From Nonomuraea sp. SYSU D8015 (GTDB lineage: Bacteria; Actinomycetota; Actinomycetes; Streptosporangiales; Streptosporangiaceae), in NCBI RefSeq assembly GCF_008065375.1, contig NZ_VJYI01000001.1:1364001-1428000 (forward strand): a DNA stretch of 64,000 nucleotides, given 5' to 3'. Shown in pieces: positions 20,112-30,424 of the stretch (its first letter is position 1; every line of letters begins with the position of its first letter). The notes under the pieces were generated by a model. That model did no database searches. It was not told where the DNA came from and saw only the letters and a list, made by a program, of their open reading frames with translations. Made by a program: the position numbers and the translations under genes.

Positions 20112-20495
20112 ATGGCACGCGTGAAGCGGGCGCTCAACGCCAAGAAGAAGCGCAGGGTCGTCCTCGAGAGGGCGAGCGGTTACCGTGGCCAGCGGTCGCG
20201 TCTTTACCGCAAGGCCAAGGAGCAGATGCTCCACTCGATGACGTACGCCTACCGTGACCGCAAGGACCGCAAGGGCGCCTTCCGCCGCCTGTGGATCCAG
20301 CGGATCAACGCCGCGGCCCGTCAGAACGGCATGACGTACAACCGCCTGATCCAGGGTCTGCGCCTGGCCAACATCGAGGTCGACCGCAAGATCCTCGCCG
20401 ATCTCGCGGTGAATGACAGCCAGACCTTCGCCACGCTCGTCGAGGCCGCCAAGAAGGCGCTCCCGGCGAACGTGAACGCTCCGGCCGCGAGCTGA
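20112..20495 (+). CDS. rplT: 50S ribosomal protein L20
   Basis: This 127-residue L20 binds 23S rRNA early in 50S assembly. The N-terminus [19 protein letters not shown] and the segment [13 protein letters not shown] are diagnostic. GGGGAGAAG lies upstream of the ATG. In some bacteria L20 represses this operon by binding the leader; no such site can be proven here. A terminator follows 20 nt after the stop. Confidence 0.97.
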   Translation: MARVKRALNAKKKRRVVLERASGYRGQRSRLYRKAKEQMLHSMTYAYRDRKDRKGAFRRLWIQRINAAARQNGMTYNRLIQGLRLANIEVDRKILADLAVNDSQTFATLVEAAKKALPANVNAPAAS

Positions 20496-20514
20496 AGCAA
20501 TTGCCTTAAGAGAG

Positions 20515-20541
20515 GGGCCCACCGATGACGGTGGGCCCTTT
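20515..20541 (+). terminator. Intrinsic terminator of the infC-rpmI-rplT operon
   Basis: Perfect 10-nt arms GGGCCCACCG and CGGTGGGCCC (20515-20524 and 20529-20538) enclose an ATGA loop and are followed by TTT. An apparent ATG in the loop opens a longer frame into the next gene but is unlikely to be used. Confidence 0.85.
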
Positions 20542-20587
20542 GCTGTACGTGGACATGCCGCTACGCGCGGTGCGCAGGGGGAGAGCA

Positions 20588-21388
20588 ATGGCCGGGTCCG
20601 AGCTGACCAACGTGAAGTCGCCGCGGGTGAAGGCCGCCAGGCGGCTCACCAAGCGCGCCTTCAGGGATCAGGACCGCAAGTTCCTGGCCGAGGGCCCGCA
20701 GGCGGTGCGCGAGGCGCTCAAGCTCGACGGCGTCACACTGGAGCTGTTCAGCACCGCCGAGGCCGAGCTGCGCCACCCCGAGCTGATCACCGAGGCCAGG
20801 CTCAAGGGCGTGCCCGTCCACCGCGCCAGCGGCGAGGTCATGGCCGAGCTGTCCCAGACCGTCACGCCGCAGGGGCTGGTGGCGGTCTGCAAGCTCGTGC
20901 ACGTCCCCCTGGAGACGGCGCTGAAGGAGCCGCGCCTGGTCGCGGTGCTCGCCCACGTGCGCGACCCGGGCAACGCCGGCACCGTCCTGCGGGCCGCCGA
21001 CGCCGCCGGGGCGGACGCGGTGATCTTCACCGACGCCTCCGTCGACCCGTACAACGGCAAGTGCGTACGCGCCAGCGTCGGCAGCCTTTTCCATTTGCCC
21101 GTCGTCGTCGGTGCACCGGCGGCCGCCGCCGTGCGTCAACTGAAGGAGCGCGGTTTGCGCGTGCTGGCGGCCGACGGCGCGGGCAAGCACACGCTCGACG
21201 ACGTCGACCTGTCGGGCCCCACCGCGTGGATCTTCGGCAACGAGGCCTGGGGACTGCCGGAGGAGCTACTCGCCGACGCGGACGATGTGGTCAGAGTGCC
21301 CATCTACGGACAGGCTGAAAGTCTCAACCTGGCCACCGCGGCGGCGGTATGCCTTTACTCCTCGGCTAGGGCGCAGCGAGTGCCCTAG
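20588..21388 (+). CDS. TrmH family (SPOUT) RNA 2'-O-methyltransferase
   Basis: This 266-residue AdoMet-dependent RNA methyltransferase has an N-terminal L30-like substrate domain (about 1-100) and a knotted SPOUT domain. The three motifs are present: RDPGNAGTVLRAADAAGAD, IFGNEAWGLP and AESLNLATAAAV. The target is most likely a 2'-O-ribose in 23S rRNA or tRNA, but the site cannot be told. ATG at 20588 has GGGGGAGA 3-6 nt upstream. Upstream starts lie within the rplT terminator. Confidence 0.9.
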   Translation: MAGSELTNVKSPRVKAARRLTKRAFRDQDRKFLAEGPQAVREALKLDGVTLELFSTAEAELRHPELITEARLKGVPVHRASGEVMAELSQTVTPQGLVAVCKLVHVPLETALKEPRLVAVLAHVRDPGNAGTVLRAADAAGADAVIFTDASVDPYNGKCVRASVGSLFHLPVVVGAPAAAAVRQLKERGLRVLAADGAGKHTLDDVDLSGPTAWIFGNEAWGLPEELLADADDVVRVPIYGQAESLNLATAAAVCLYSSARAQRVP

Positions 21389-21438
21389 GCGGCGGGAAAC
21401 CCGCTATTGTCGGCGTTGTAGGCGGAGGAGGCGAGGTC

Positions 21439-23737
<2,299 letters not shown>

Positions 23738-23738
<1 letters not shown>

Positions 23739-26293
23739 TGAAGGTCCCGCTCTCCTGGCTGCGGGAGTATGTCGATCTCCCGGCGGTCACCGCCCACGAG
23801 GTGGCCGACAAGCTCACCGCGGCCGGGCTCAAGCTCGAGTCGATCACCTCGCACGGCCACGACGTCAAGAACGTCGTGGTCGGCGAGGTGCTCGAGATCG
23901 AAGAGCTCACCGGCTTCAAGAAGCCGATCAGGCACTGCAAGGTCGAGACCGGCGAGGCGGCGCCCCGCGAGATCATCTGCGGCGCCACGAACTTCGCCGC
24001 AGGCGACCGGGTGCCCGTCGTGCTGCCCGGCGGCGTGCTGCCCGGCGGGTTCGAGGTCGGCGCGCGCAAGACGTACGGACGCATGTCCGAGGGCATGATC
24101 TGCTCCGAGCGCGAGCTCGGGCTCAGCGACGAGCACGGCGGCATCATGGTGCTGCCCGCCGGCACGCCGATCGGCGCCGACGTGGTCGAGCTGCTCGGCC
24201 TGCGCGACGACGTCATCGAGCTGGAGATCACGCCCGACATCGGCTACGCCCTGTCCATCCGGGGCGTGGCGCGCGAGGCGGCGACCGCGTTCGGGGTGGC
24301 CTTCCGCGACCCCGCCGACGTCGAGGTGCCCAAGGAGACCGAGCCCGCGTGGCCGGCCTCGATCGCCGACCCGACCGCCTGCGACCGGTTCGTGCTGCGC
24401 GAGGTCACCGGCTTCGACCCGGACGCCAAGAGCCCGCTCTGGATGCGCGTACGCCTCACCAGGGCCGGCATGCGGCCGGTGTCGCTGGCCGTCGACATCA
24501 CCAACTACCTGATGCTGGAGCTCGGGCAGCCGCTGCACGCCTTCGACCGGGCCAAGCTGACCGGCGAGATCGTCGTGCGCCGGGCCGTGGCCGGCGAGCG
24601 CCTCGAGACGCTCGACCACGTCGTGCGCGAGCTCGACCCCGACGACATCCTCATCACCGACCAGTCGGGCCCGATCTCGATGGCGGGCACCATGGGCGGG
24701 CTGGCGACCGAGATCTCCGACGAGTCGACCGCCATCGTCATCGAGGCCGCCCACTTCTCCGCCACCGGCATCTCGCGCGAGTCGCGCAGGCACGGGCTGG
24801 TGTCGGAGTCGTCCAAGCGGTTCGAGCGCGGCGTCGACCGGGAGCTGCCGCTCGTCGCCTCGTGGCGGGCGGTGCAGCTGCTGGCCGAGCTGGGCGGCGC
24901 GACCATCCAGCCTGGGGTCACGCACGCCGAGGTCGAGGTGTCGCCCGCGCGCATCGCGATCCCGGCCGGCTACCCGGGCACCGTGGCCGGCGTCCCCTAC
25001 GCCAAGGAGACCGTGGTCGCCCGGCTGGAGCAGATCGGCTGCGTCGTGGTGGACGGCGACGACCCAGCCGTGCGCAAGGGCGGCGTCGACCCGACCGGGG
25101 TCGTGACCGGCGGCGCGCTGGCGGCCAGGCTGGCCGTCACCGGCGACGACATGATCACGGTGACTCCGCCGTCGTGGCGGCCCGACCTCACCGACCCCAA
25201 CGACCTGGCCGAAGAGGTCATCCGGCTGGAGGGGTACGAAGGCCTGCCGTCGCTGCTGCCCAAGGCCCCGGCAGGGGCCGGGCTCACCGAGGGGCAGCGG
25301 CTGCGCAGGCGGGTCGGCCGGGCGCTGGCCGAGGGCGGCTACGTCGAGGTGCTGAGCTATCCGTTCATCAGCCCCGACGACTTCGACCGGCTGCTGCTGC
25401 CCGCCGAGGACGCGCGCCGCCACGCCGTGCGGCTGGCCAACCCGCTGTCGGAGGACGAGCCGCTCATGCGCACCACGCTGCTGCCGGGGCTGCTCAAGAC
25501 CCTCGTACGCAACGTCGGCCGCGGCTTCACCGACGTGGCGCTCTACGAGAGCGGCGCCGTCTACCGGCCGCGCGACAACGCTCCCGGCGTCGCGCCGGTG
25601 CTCGGCGTCGAGCGCAGGCCCACCCCCGAGGAGTTGGCCTCGATCGAGTCGGCACTGCCCGACCAGCCGCTGCGCGTGGCGGTCGTGCTGGTCGGCGAGT
25701 TCGAGCGGTCCGGCTGGTGGGGCGCCGGCCGGCAGGCCTCCTGGGCCGACGCGGTGCAGGCCGCACGGCTGGTGGCGGCCGAGGCGCGGCTGGAGCTGTC
25801 GATCAGCGCCGACCAGCACGAGCCCTGGCACCCGGGGCGCTGCGCCGCCCTCTACGTGGGTGACACGCTCGTGGGCCACGCCGGCGAGCTGCACCCGCGG
25901 GTGATCGAGGCGTACGGGCTGCCGGCGCGCACCGCGGCCATGGAGCTGGAGCTGTCTCGCCTGGAGGCGGCCATGCCGGGGCCGGTCGAGACGCCCCCGG
26001 TGTCCGCCTACCCGGTGGCCACGCAGGACGTCGCCCTGATCGTGCCCGACTTCACGCCGGTGGCGGACGTGGAGGCGGCCCTGCGCGACGGGGCCGGGGA
26101 GCTGCTGGAGTCGATCCGGCTGTTCGACGTCTACGCCGGGGAGCAGGTGGGCGAGGGGAACAAGTCGCTCGCCTACTCGATGCGGTTCCGGGCAGCCGAC
26201 CGTACGCTGACGGTGGAGGAGACCACGGCGGCGCGGGACGCGGCGGTGGCCCTGGCGGCCGATCGCGTAGGGGCTCAGCTGCGTAGCTCCTGA
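23738..26293 (+). CDS. pheT: Phenylalanine--tRNA ligase subunit beta
   Basis: The beta chain has 851 residues. It starts [15 protein letters not shown]. An EMAP-like tRNA-binding OB domain lies at about 40-150 ([19 protein letters not shown]). The B3/B4 editing domain lies at about 210-370, B5 at about 400-480, the core-like domain after that, and the FDX-ACB anticodon domain at about 755-851. It is coupled to pheS by TGATG and is terminated by a hairpin shared with the convergent Uma2 gene. Confidence 0.96.
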
Positions 26294-26300
26294 ACCTGGT

Positions 26301-26335
26301 AAGGGCCGGTGCGGCGGGGTGCCGTGCCGGCCTTT
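26301..26335. terminator. Terminator between pheT and the Uma2 gene
   Basis: A 15-bp stem (26301-26315 with 26321-26335, three G-U pairs) with a GGGGT loop lies just after the pheT stop. Its right arm ends in CCTTT and its left arm starts with AAGG, so it can work for both converging transcripts. Confidence 0.7.
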
Positions 26336-26340
26336 CCGTT

Positions 26341-26935
26341 TCAGATGCGGTCGATCTCCGTGAGGTCGATCTCCAGGTCGAACGGAACGGTCAGCCGCAG
26401 CCTGTCTCGATGGATGCCCGTGAGGGCGTAGGAACTGGTGGCGGGGTCGAGTTCGTGGACGTAGACGACCGCTCGGCCGGTGTCGGTCTCGACCCGCCAG
26501 AAGTGCGGGATTCCGGCTTCGGCGTGGAGGAGCGGCTTGCGTTTCCTGTCGCGGGACCTGGTGTCGTCAGTGACGACTTCGACCGTGAGCTTGACGTCTT
26601 GCGCGAAGTAGAAGGTCTGGTCCGGGCCTTTCTGGGCCTCGGCGCGGATGACGATTACGTCCGGTTCGGGGCGTTGGTCCTCGTCGAGGACGATGGTCAT
26701 CCGGCCGCGCACGAGGAGATCGTCGGGGGCTGTGCGGTCGAGCGCGTAGTGGAACAGCATCAGTGCCCGGCAGTGGATGTCGGTTTGCGGGGCGAAGAAG
26801 ACCAGGCTCCCGTCGATCAACTCGGCGTGGTTGGGCAGTGCCGGCAGGTGATCGAGGTCTTGGGCCTTGAATCCCTCAGGGGGGCGGGATGACCCAGAAC
26901 GGGAGGAAGTCAAGATCCTCTTCTGCGGTTGCCAT
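26341..26935 (-). CDS. Uma2 family (DUF820) nuclease-fold protein, apparently frameshifted near its start
   Basis: The main frame encodes a Uma2/DUF820 protein of the restriction-endonuclease-like fold. HAELIDGSLVFF is followed by DQRPEPDVIVIRAE (the PD-x-E/DxK-type acidic strand), VKLTVEVVTDDTRSRDR and HYAEAGIPHFWRV-like HAEAGIPHFWRV. The best start, ATG at 26935, is in another frame: it gives MATAEEDLDFLPFWVIPPP and then a stop. Removing one C from the six-C run at 26879-26884 joins it to PPEGFKAQDLDHLPALP of the main frame. So either the base run is wrong or the gene is disrupted. The in-frame ATG at 26988 lies inside the promoter. Confidence 0.75.
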
Positions 26936-26941
26936 AGCGCA

Positions 26942-26971
26942 ATGTTAGTGCACTGCTGCTGTATGTGTTCA
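26942..26971 (-). promoter_or_regulatory. Leaderless-type promoter of the Uma2 gene
   Basis: On the reverse strand TGAACA (26971-26966) and TAACAT (26947-26942) are separated by 18 nt. The TAACAT box lies 6 nt before the ATG at 26935, so transcription would begin at or near the start codon. There is no ribosome site. Confidence 0.5.
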
Positions 26972-27012
26972 CGTGTTCGACTCTTCATGCCGGGCTGGCA
27001 GAATTCGTTCGC

Positions 27013-27246
27013 ATGACGCAGCTGCTGGTGTTCGGTGAGCGTGAGGACGCCGAGGAGGTCGCGGAGACGCTGGGTGAGTGGTTTCCGGAGCTTGGGGTGC
27101 CGCGCGTCGTGCGGGAGACGCTCGCAGGGGAGGACGACGCTGAGGACGCGCAGTGGCTGGTCGTCGTCGATGGGCTCAACGAGGACGTGCTGGCCAAGGT
27201 GGACGAGCTGGTGGAGCGGTACGACGGGTGGCGGGAGGCGGGCTGA
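27013..27246 (+). CDS. Small acidic protein of unknown function
   Basis: This 77-residue protein starts MTQLLVFGEREDAEEVAETL and is rich in Glu and Asp. It has a predicted beta-alpha-beta layout (LLVFGER; a long helix; WLVVVDGL; a C-terminal helix), like a compact ferredoxin-like fold. I recognise no family. Codon use matches its neighbours, which supports a real gene. No ribosome site is clear. Confidence 0.6.
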   Translation: MTQLLVFGEREDAEEVAETLGEWFPELGVPRVVRETLAGEDDAEDAQWLVVVDGLNEDVLAKVDELVERYDGWREAG

Positions 27247-27376
27247 GCCCCACCCTTATCGCTTTCTGCTCTTGTTGAGCGTCCGTTCACGCCCAGTGAA
27301 TGCGCATACACGCGGAGGCGTTCGTCCGGCGTGAACAGCTCTCCCGCCGGAGGCCTGGATCGGGGAGAGTGGCGGC

Positions 27377-28120
27377 ATGCGTGTTGCCGTGTTGTCCGAC
27401 ATCCATGGAGTGCTGCCCGCGCTCGAAGCCGTGCTGGCCGAGCCCGACGTGGCCGCCGCCGATCTCATCGTGCTCACCGGAGACCTGGCGGCGGGGCCGA
27501 TGCCGGTCGAGACGCTCGACCTGCTGGCCGGGCTGGGGCAGCGGGCGTTGTGGCTCAGCGGGAACGCCGACAGGGAGCTCGTGGAGGCGGCCGGTGGGAA
27601 GGCCAGCCCTTACCCGATCTCCCAGTGGGCGGCGGAGCGATTGCGGGATGATCAGGTGGAGCTGCTGGCGGGGCTCCCGGCGCGGCAGACCCTGGAGGTC
27701 GGGCGGCTCGGGACGACGTTGCTCGTGCATGCGACCCCGCGCAGCGACGAGGAGATGATCCTGGTCGACAGTTCGCTGGAGCGGTGGGGTGAGGTGCTGG
27801 CGGGGGAGGGCGCCGACACCGTGGTGGTGGGCAACACGCACATGCCGTTCGTGCGGCTGGCCGATCGGGTGCTGGTGGTCAATCCGGGGTCCGTCGGGAT
27901 GCCGTACGGGAAGGGCGGACGGGCGCACTGGGCGTTGCTGGACGGTGACAGCGGGGCGGTCGCCCTGCGGTGGACGCCGCTCGATCCCGCCCTGGTGGGG
28001 CAGCGGCTGGTGGCCGGGAGCGGGTTCGAGGGCATCGAGGAGTGGGTGGCGGAATACGTGACGAGCGTCTACTCCGACGCCGAGGCGTTGCGGGCGTTCG
28101 CCAAGGCCGAGAGCCGTTAG
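27377..28120 (+). CDS. Metallophosphoesterase family protein
   Basis: This is a calcineurin-like phosphoesterase of 247 residues from the YfcE/MJ0936 group. The metal ligands are in order: SDIHG (Asp8, His10), TGDLAAGP, SGNADRE (Asn), VHATPRS and VGNTHMPF (His). GNAD and GNTH replace the more usual GNHD and GHTH, but the ligands are retained. Substrates in the group include cyclic nucleotides and phosphodiesters; none can be assigned. It overlaps the convergent MFS gene by 4 nt. Confidence 0.88.
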   Translation: MRVAVLSDIHGVLPALEAVLAEPDVAAADLIVLTGDLAAGPMPVETLDLLAGLGQRALWLSGNADRELVEAAGGKASPYPISQWAAERLRDDQVELLAGLPARQTLEVGRLGTTLLVHATPRSDEEMILVDSSLERWGEVLAGEGADTVVVGNTHMPFVRLADRVLVVNPGSVGMPYGKGGRAHWALLDGDSGAVALRWTPLDPALVGQRLVAGSGFEGIEEWVAEYVTSVYSDAEALRAFAKAESR

Positions 28121-29415
28121 GGCTGCTGGGCCGCCGGCTCCTCCCTGCGAGCTCTCTCCGCCAGGGCGTGCTCGTCCGTTCTGGCGTCGTAGCGGCGGAA
28201 CTTCGGCAGGGCGGCGCCCAGCGCGAGGACGGCGCCGACGCACAGCAGGCCGCCCGCGCCCAGCGAGAAGCGGGTGCCGCCGAAGTTGGCCATCAGGCTG
28301 GCGCGGGCGTTGCCGAGCATGGGGCCGCTGGCGTACGACAGCAGCTCGATGCCCGCCAGGCGCCCCCGCAGCTCCCGCGGGATGGTCTGGTTCCACATCG
28401 TCATGCGGAAGATGCCGCTCACCATGTCGGCCGCGCCCGCCAGCGCGATGCAGACGAAGACCAGCCAGACGTTCGGGGCCAGCGCGGTCAGGGCCACCGC
28501 CACGCCCCACAGCGCCGCCGCGATGATCACGCCGAGGCCCTGGCGCTGCACCCGGGCCGCCCAAGCGCCGGTGAGCGAGGCGATCAGCGCGCCCACCGCC
28601 CCGGCCGAGTACAGCAGCCCGAGCGCCTGCGGCGCGCGCAGCTCGTCGGCCAGGAACGGGAACAGCGCCGTCGCCATCGCGAACACCATGGCCGCGATGT
28701 CCACGAGGTACGTCCCCATCAGGTCGCTGCGTCCCACGGCGTACCGCACGCCCTCGACCAGCGATTTCAGCGACGCGGGCGCGGCGTCCTCGGCAGGGGG
28801 CAGCGACCTGATCCGCCACAGCAGCGCCAGCGACAGCAGGAACGTCAGCGCGTCCACCCCGTACGCGGCCGCCGGCCCCGCGGACGTCACCAGCAGACCG
28901 CCCAGGGCCGGGGCCACGATGGCGCCGAAGTTCCAGCGCAGGCTCGACAGCACCGCCGCCGCGCCCTGCTGCTCGTGCTTGACGACCTGCTGGAACACCG
29001 CCTCCATGCTGGGGCGCTGCAGGGAGGCGAGGCCGGTGGAGATGGCGCCCACCACGTACAGCACCCAGACCTGGGGGTTCGGCAGCAGGGCGTTGACCAT
29101 GAGGGCGGCCGAGGTGACCAGGAGGCCGACCTCGCTCAGTACGATGATCTTGCGGCGGTCGAGGGCGTCGGCGATGGCGCCGCCCCACAGGCCGCACACC
29201 ACCATCGGCACGAACTCCGCCAGGCTCACCAGGCCGACCGCCAGGTAGGAGCCCGTCAGCTCCTTCATCTGGTACGGCACCGCCACCAGGGTGATGAACG
29301 TGCCGAACATCGTGATGACCCCGGACGCGAACAGCAGGCGATAGTCTCGCGAATCGCGCAGGGGGCTCAGGTCGATGGAAACCTGACGAAGGAGACGCTT
29401 TAGTCGATCGGGCAC
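28117..29415 (-). CDS. MFS transporter (probable exporter)
   Basis: This major facilitator has about 12 transmembrane helices, starting with YRLLFASGVITMFGTFITLV. It is close to the EntS-like group of drug or siderophore exporters. A cytoplasmic loop carries GGAIADALDRRK, the MFS loop 2-3 motif. The N-terminus may be the GTG at 29415 or the TTG at 29442 (9 residues longer); neither has a ribosome site, and the GTG has an A/T-rich CAATTT box 6 nt upstream, compatible with a leaderless message. The tail is charged (about 25 residues). Confidence 0.85.
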   Translation of the reverse strand: MPDRLKRLLRQVSIDLSPLRDSRDYRLLFASGVITMFGTFITLVAVPYQMKELTGSYLAVGLVSLAEFVPMVVCGLWGGAIADALDRRKIIVLSEVGLLVTSAALMVNALLPNPQVWVLYVVGAISTGLASLQRPSMEAVFQQVVKHEQQGAAAVLSSLRWNFGAIVAPALGGLLVTSAGPAAAYGVDALTFLLSLALLWRIRSLPPAEDAAPASLKSLVEGVRYAVGRSDLMGTYLVDIAAMVFAMATALFPFLADELRAPQALGLLYSAGAVGALIASLTGAWAARVQRQGLGVIIAAALWGVAVALTALAPNVWLVFVCIALAGAADMVSGIFRMTMWNQTIPRELRGRLAGIELLSYASGPMLGNARASLMANFGGTRFSLGAGGLLCVGAVLALGAALPKFRRYDARTDEHALAERARREEPAAQQP

Positions 29416-29478
29416 GAAGTTAAATTGTCGGGCGCGGGCCAAGCCCGGGGCAAATCGTTTTCACCCGCGCACATGGCA

Positions 29479-29503
29479 ATGGCCCCGGGAAACCCGGGGC
29501 CAT
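29479..29503 (-). terminator. Hairpin after the NTF2-like gene
   Basis: Perfect 11-nt arms (29479-29489 and 29493-29503) enclose AAA. It lies 8 nt past the stop of the NTF2-like gene, before the start of the MFS gene on the same strand. Confidence 0.6.
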
Positions 29504-29511
29504 GCGGAGGG

Positions 29512-29862
29512 TCAGGCGGGGACCTTGTCCAGGAAGCCCAGGACCTTGCGGATCCTGCCGTCCTCGGCCAGCTCGACGACGTCGAAGCCGACCGCGACCG
29601 GCTCCCCGCCCGCCGGGCCGAGGTGCCAGGTGAACCTGGCGATGTGGTGGTGGGCGTCGTACACCTCGCCCGGGGTGAACACCAGGCCGGGGAACATCCC
29701 CTGCGCGCCCTCGATCACCGCGGCGATCCCGGCGTGACCGGCCACGTCGGCCAGGGGGTCGGTGTAGGTGGCGTCCTCGGTCCACAGCTCGGCCACGGCC
29801 TTGGCGCGGGCGTCGGCGTCGGTCTCGTTCCAGGCGGCGACGTAGCGTTCGACGAGATTCAT
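29512..29862 (-). CDS. NTF2-like / SnoaL-fold protein
   Basis: This 116-residue protein has the NTF2-like fold: helix VERYVAAWNETDADARAKAV, then LWTEDATYTDPLADV and HIARFTWHLGPAGG. Such proteins are small ligand-binding or isomerase-like domains; the substrate is unknown. It lies 15 nt downstream of a small membrane-protein gene and is probably co-transcribed with it. Confidence 0.85.
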   Translation of the reverse strand: MNLVERYVAAWNETDADARAKAVAELWTEDATYTDPLADVAGHAGIAAVIEGAQGMFPGLVFTPGEVYDAHHHIARFTWHLGPAGGEPVAVGFDVVELAEDGRIRKVLGFLDKVPA

Positions 29863-29877
29863 GGTCTTCCCTTCCGA

Positions 29878-30285
29878 CTACTGGTTGCGGGCCTTGCGCA
29901 GGCCCATGATCTGCAGCTCGGCGAACCCGGCGACGACCAGCGCCTGGGCGATGGCCCAGATGGCGCCGATCGTGGTGTAGTCCAGCACTCCGGTGACGAC
30001 GGTCGCGACGCTGCCCAGGGTCCAGATGATGTTCAGGGCGATCACGGCCTTGGTGGCCGCCGGGCTGATCGTCCTGCGGGAGGCGAGCAGGCCGACCGCG
30101 GCGCCGTACGCGAGCAGGAAGACGCCGATCCCGCGCAGCAGGGCCGCGTCCGGGCCGAGGAGGTCGCCCACGGGGCCGGCGAAGGCCAGGTAGACCAGCC
30201 CGTTGCCGCCGGTGACGACGGCGTCGGCGGCCAGCGCGAGGCGCAGGAACTTGGCCTTGTCGGCGGTGACGGTGACGGCGGTCAT
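29878..30285 (-). CDS. Small four-helix membrane protein
   Basis: This 135-residue protein has four predicted transmembrane helices (about 10-35, 45-68, 75-98 and 102-125) and no long loops. It resembles small membrane proteins often found beside SnoaL-like genes in actinobacteria, with no known function. The ATG at 30285 has AAGGAG 6 nt upstream. It begins the operon with the NTF2-like gene. Confidence 0.75.
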   Translation of the reverse strand: MTAVTVTADKAKFLRLALAADAVVTGGNGLVYLAFAGPVGDLLGPDAALLRGIGVFLLAYGAAVGLLASRRTISPAATKAVIALNIIWTLGSVATVVTGVLDYTTIGAIWAIAQALVVAGFAELQIMGLRKARNQ

Positions 30286-30424
30286 ATCTGGCTCCTTACA
30301 CGTGGTTCGTGGTGACACTTGAAAGATGTCAGCCACCGCGTAGGGGCCGCGATTACGCGTCAGGTAAGCGAGGCCGGTGACACCCCGGCCGACCTGGGGT
30401 GACGCCGTCAGAATGTGACCGTGG

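Noticed and set aside
20525..20587. Upstream ATG start for the TrmH-family gene
   Set aside because: The ATG lies in the loop of the rplT terminator; the ATG at 20588 has a good ribosome site and fits the family.
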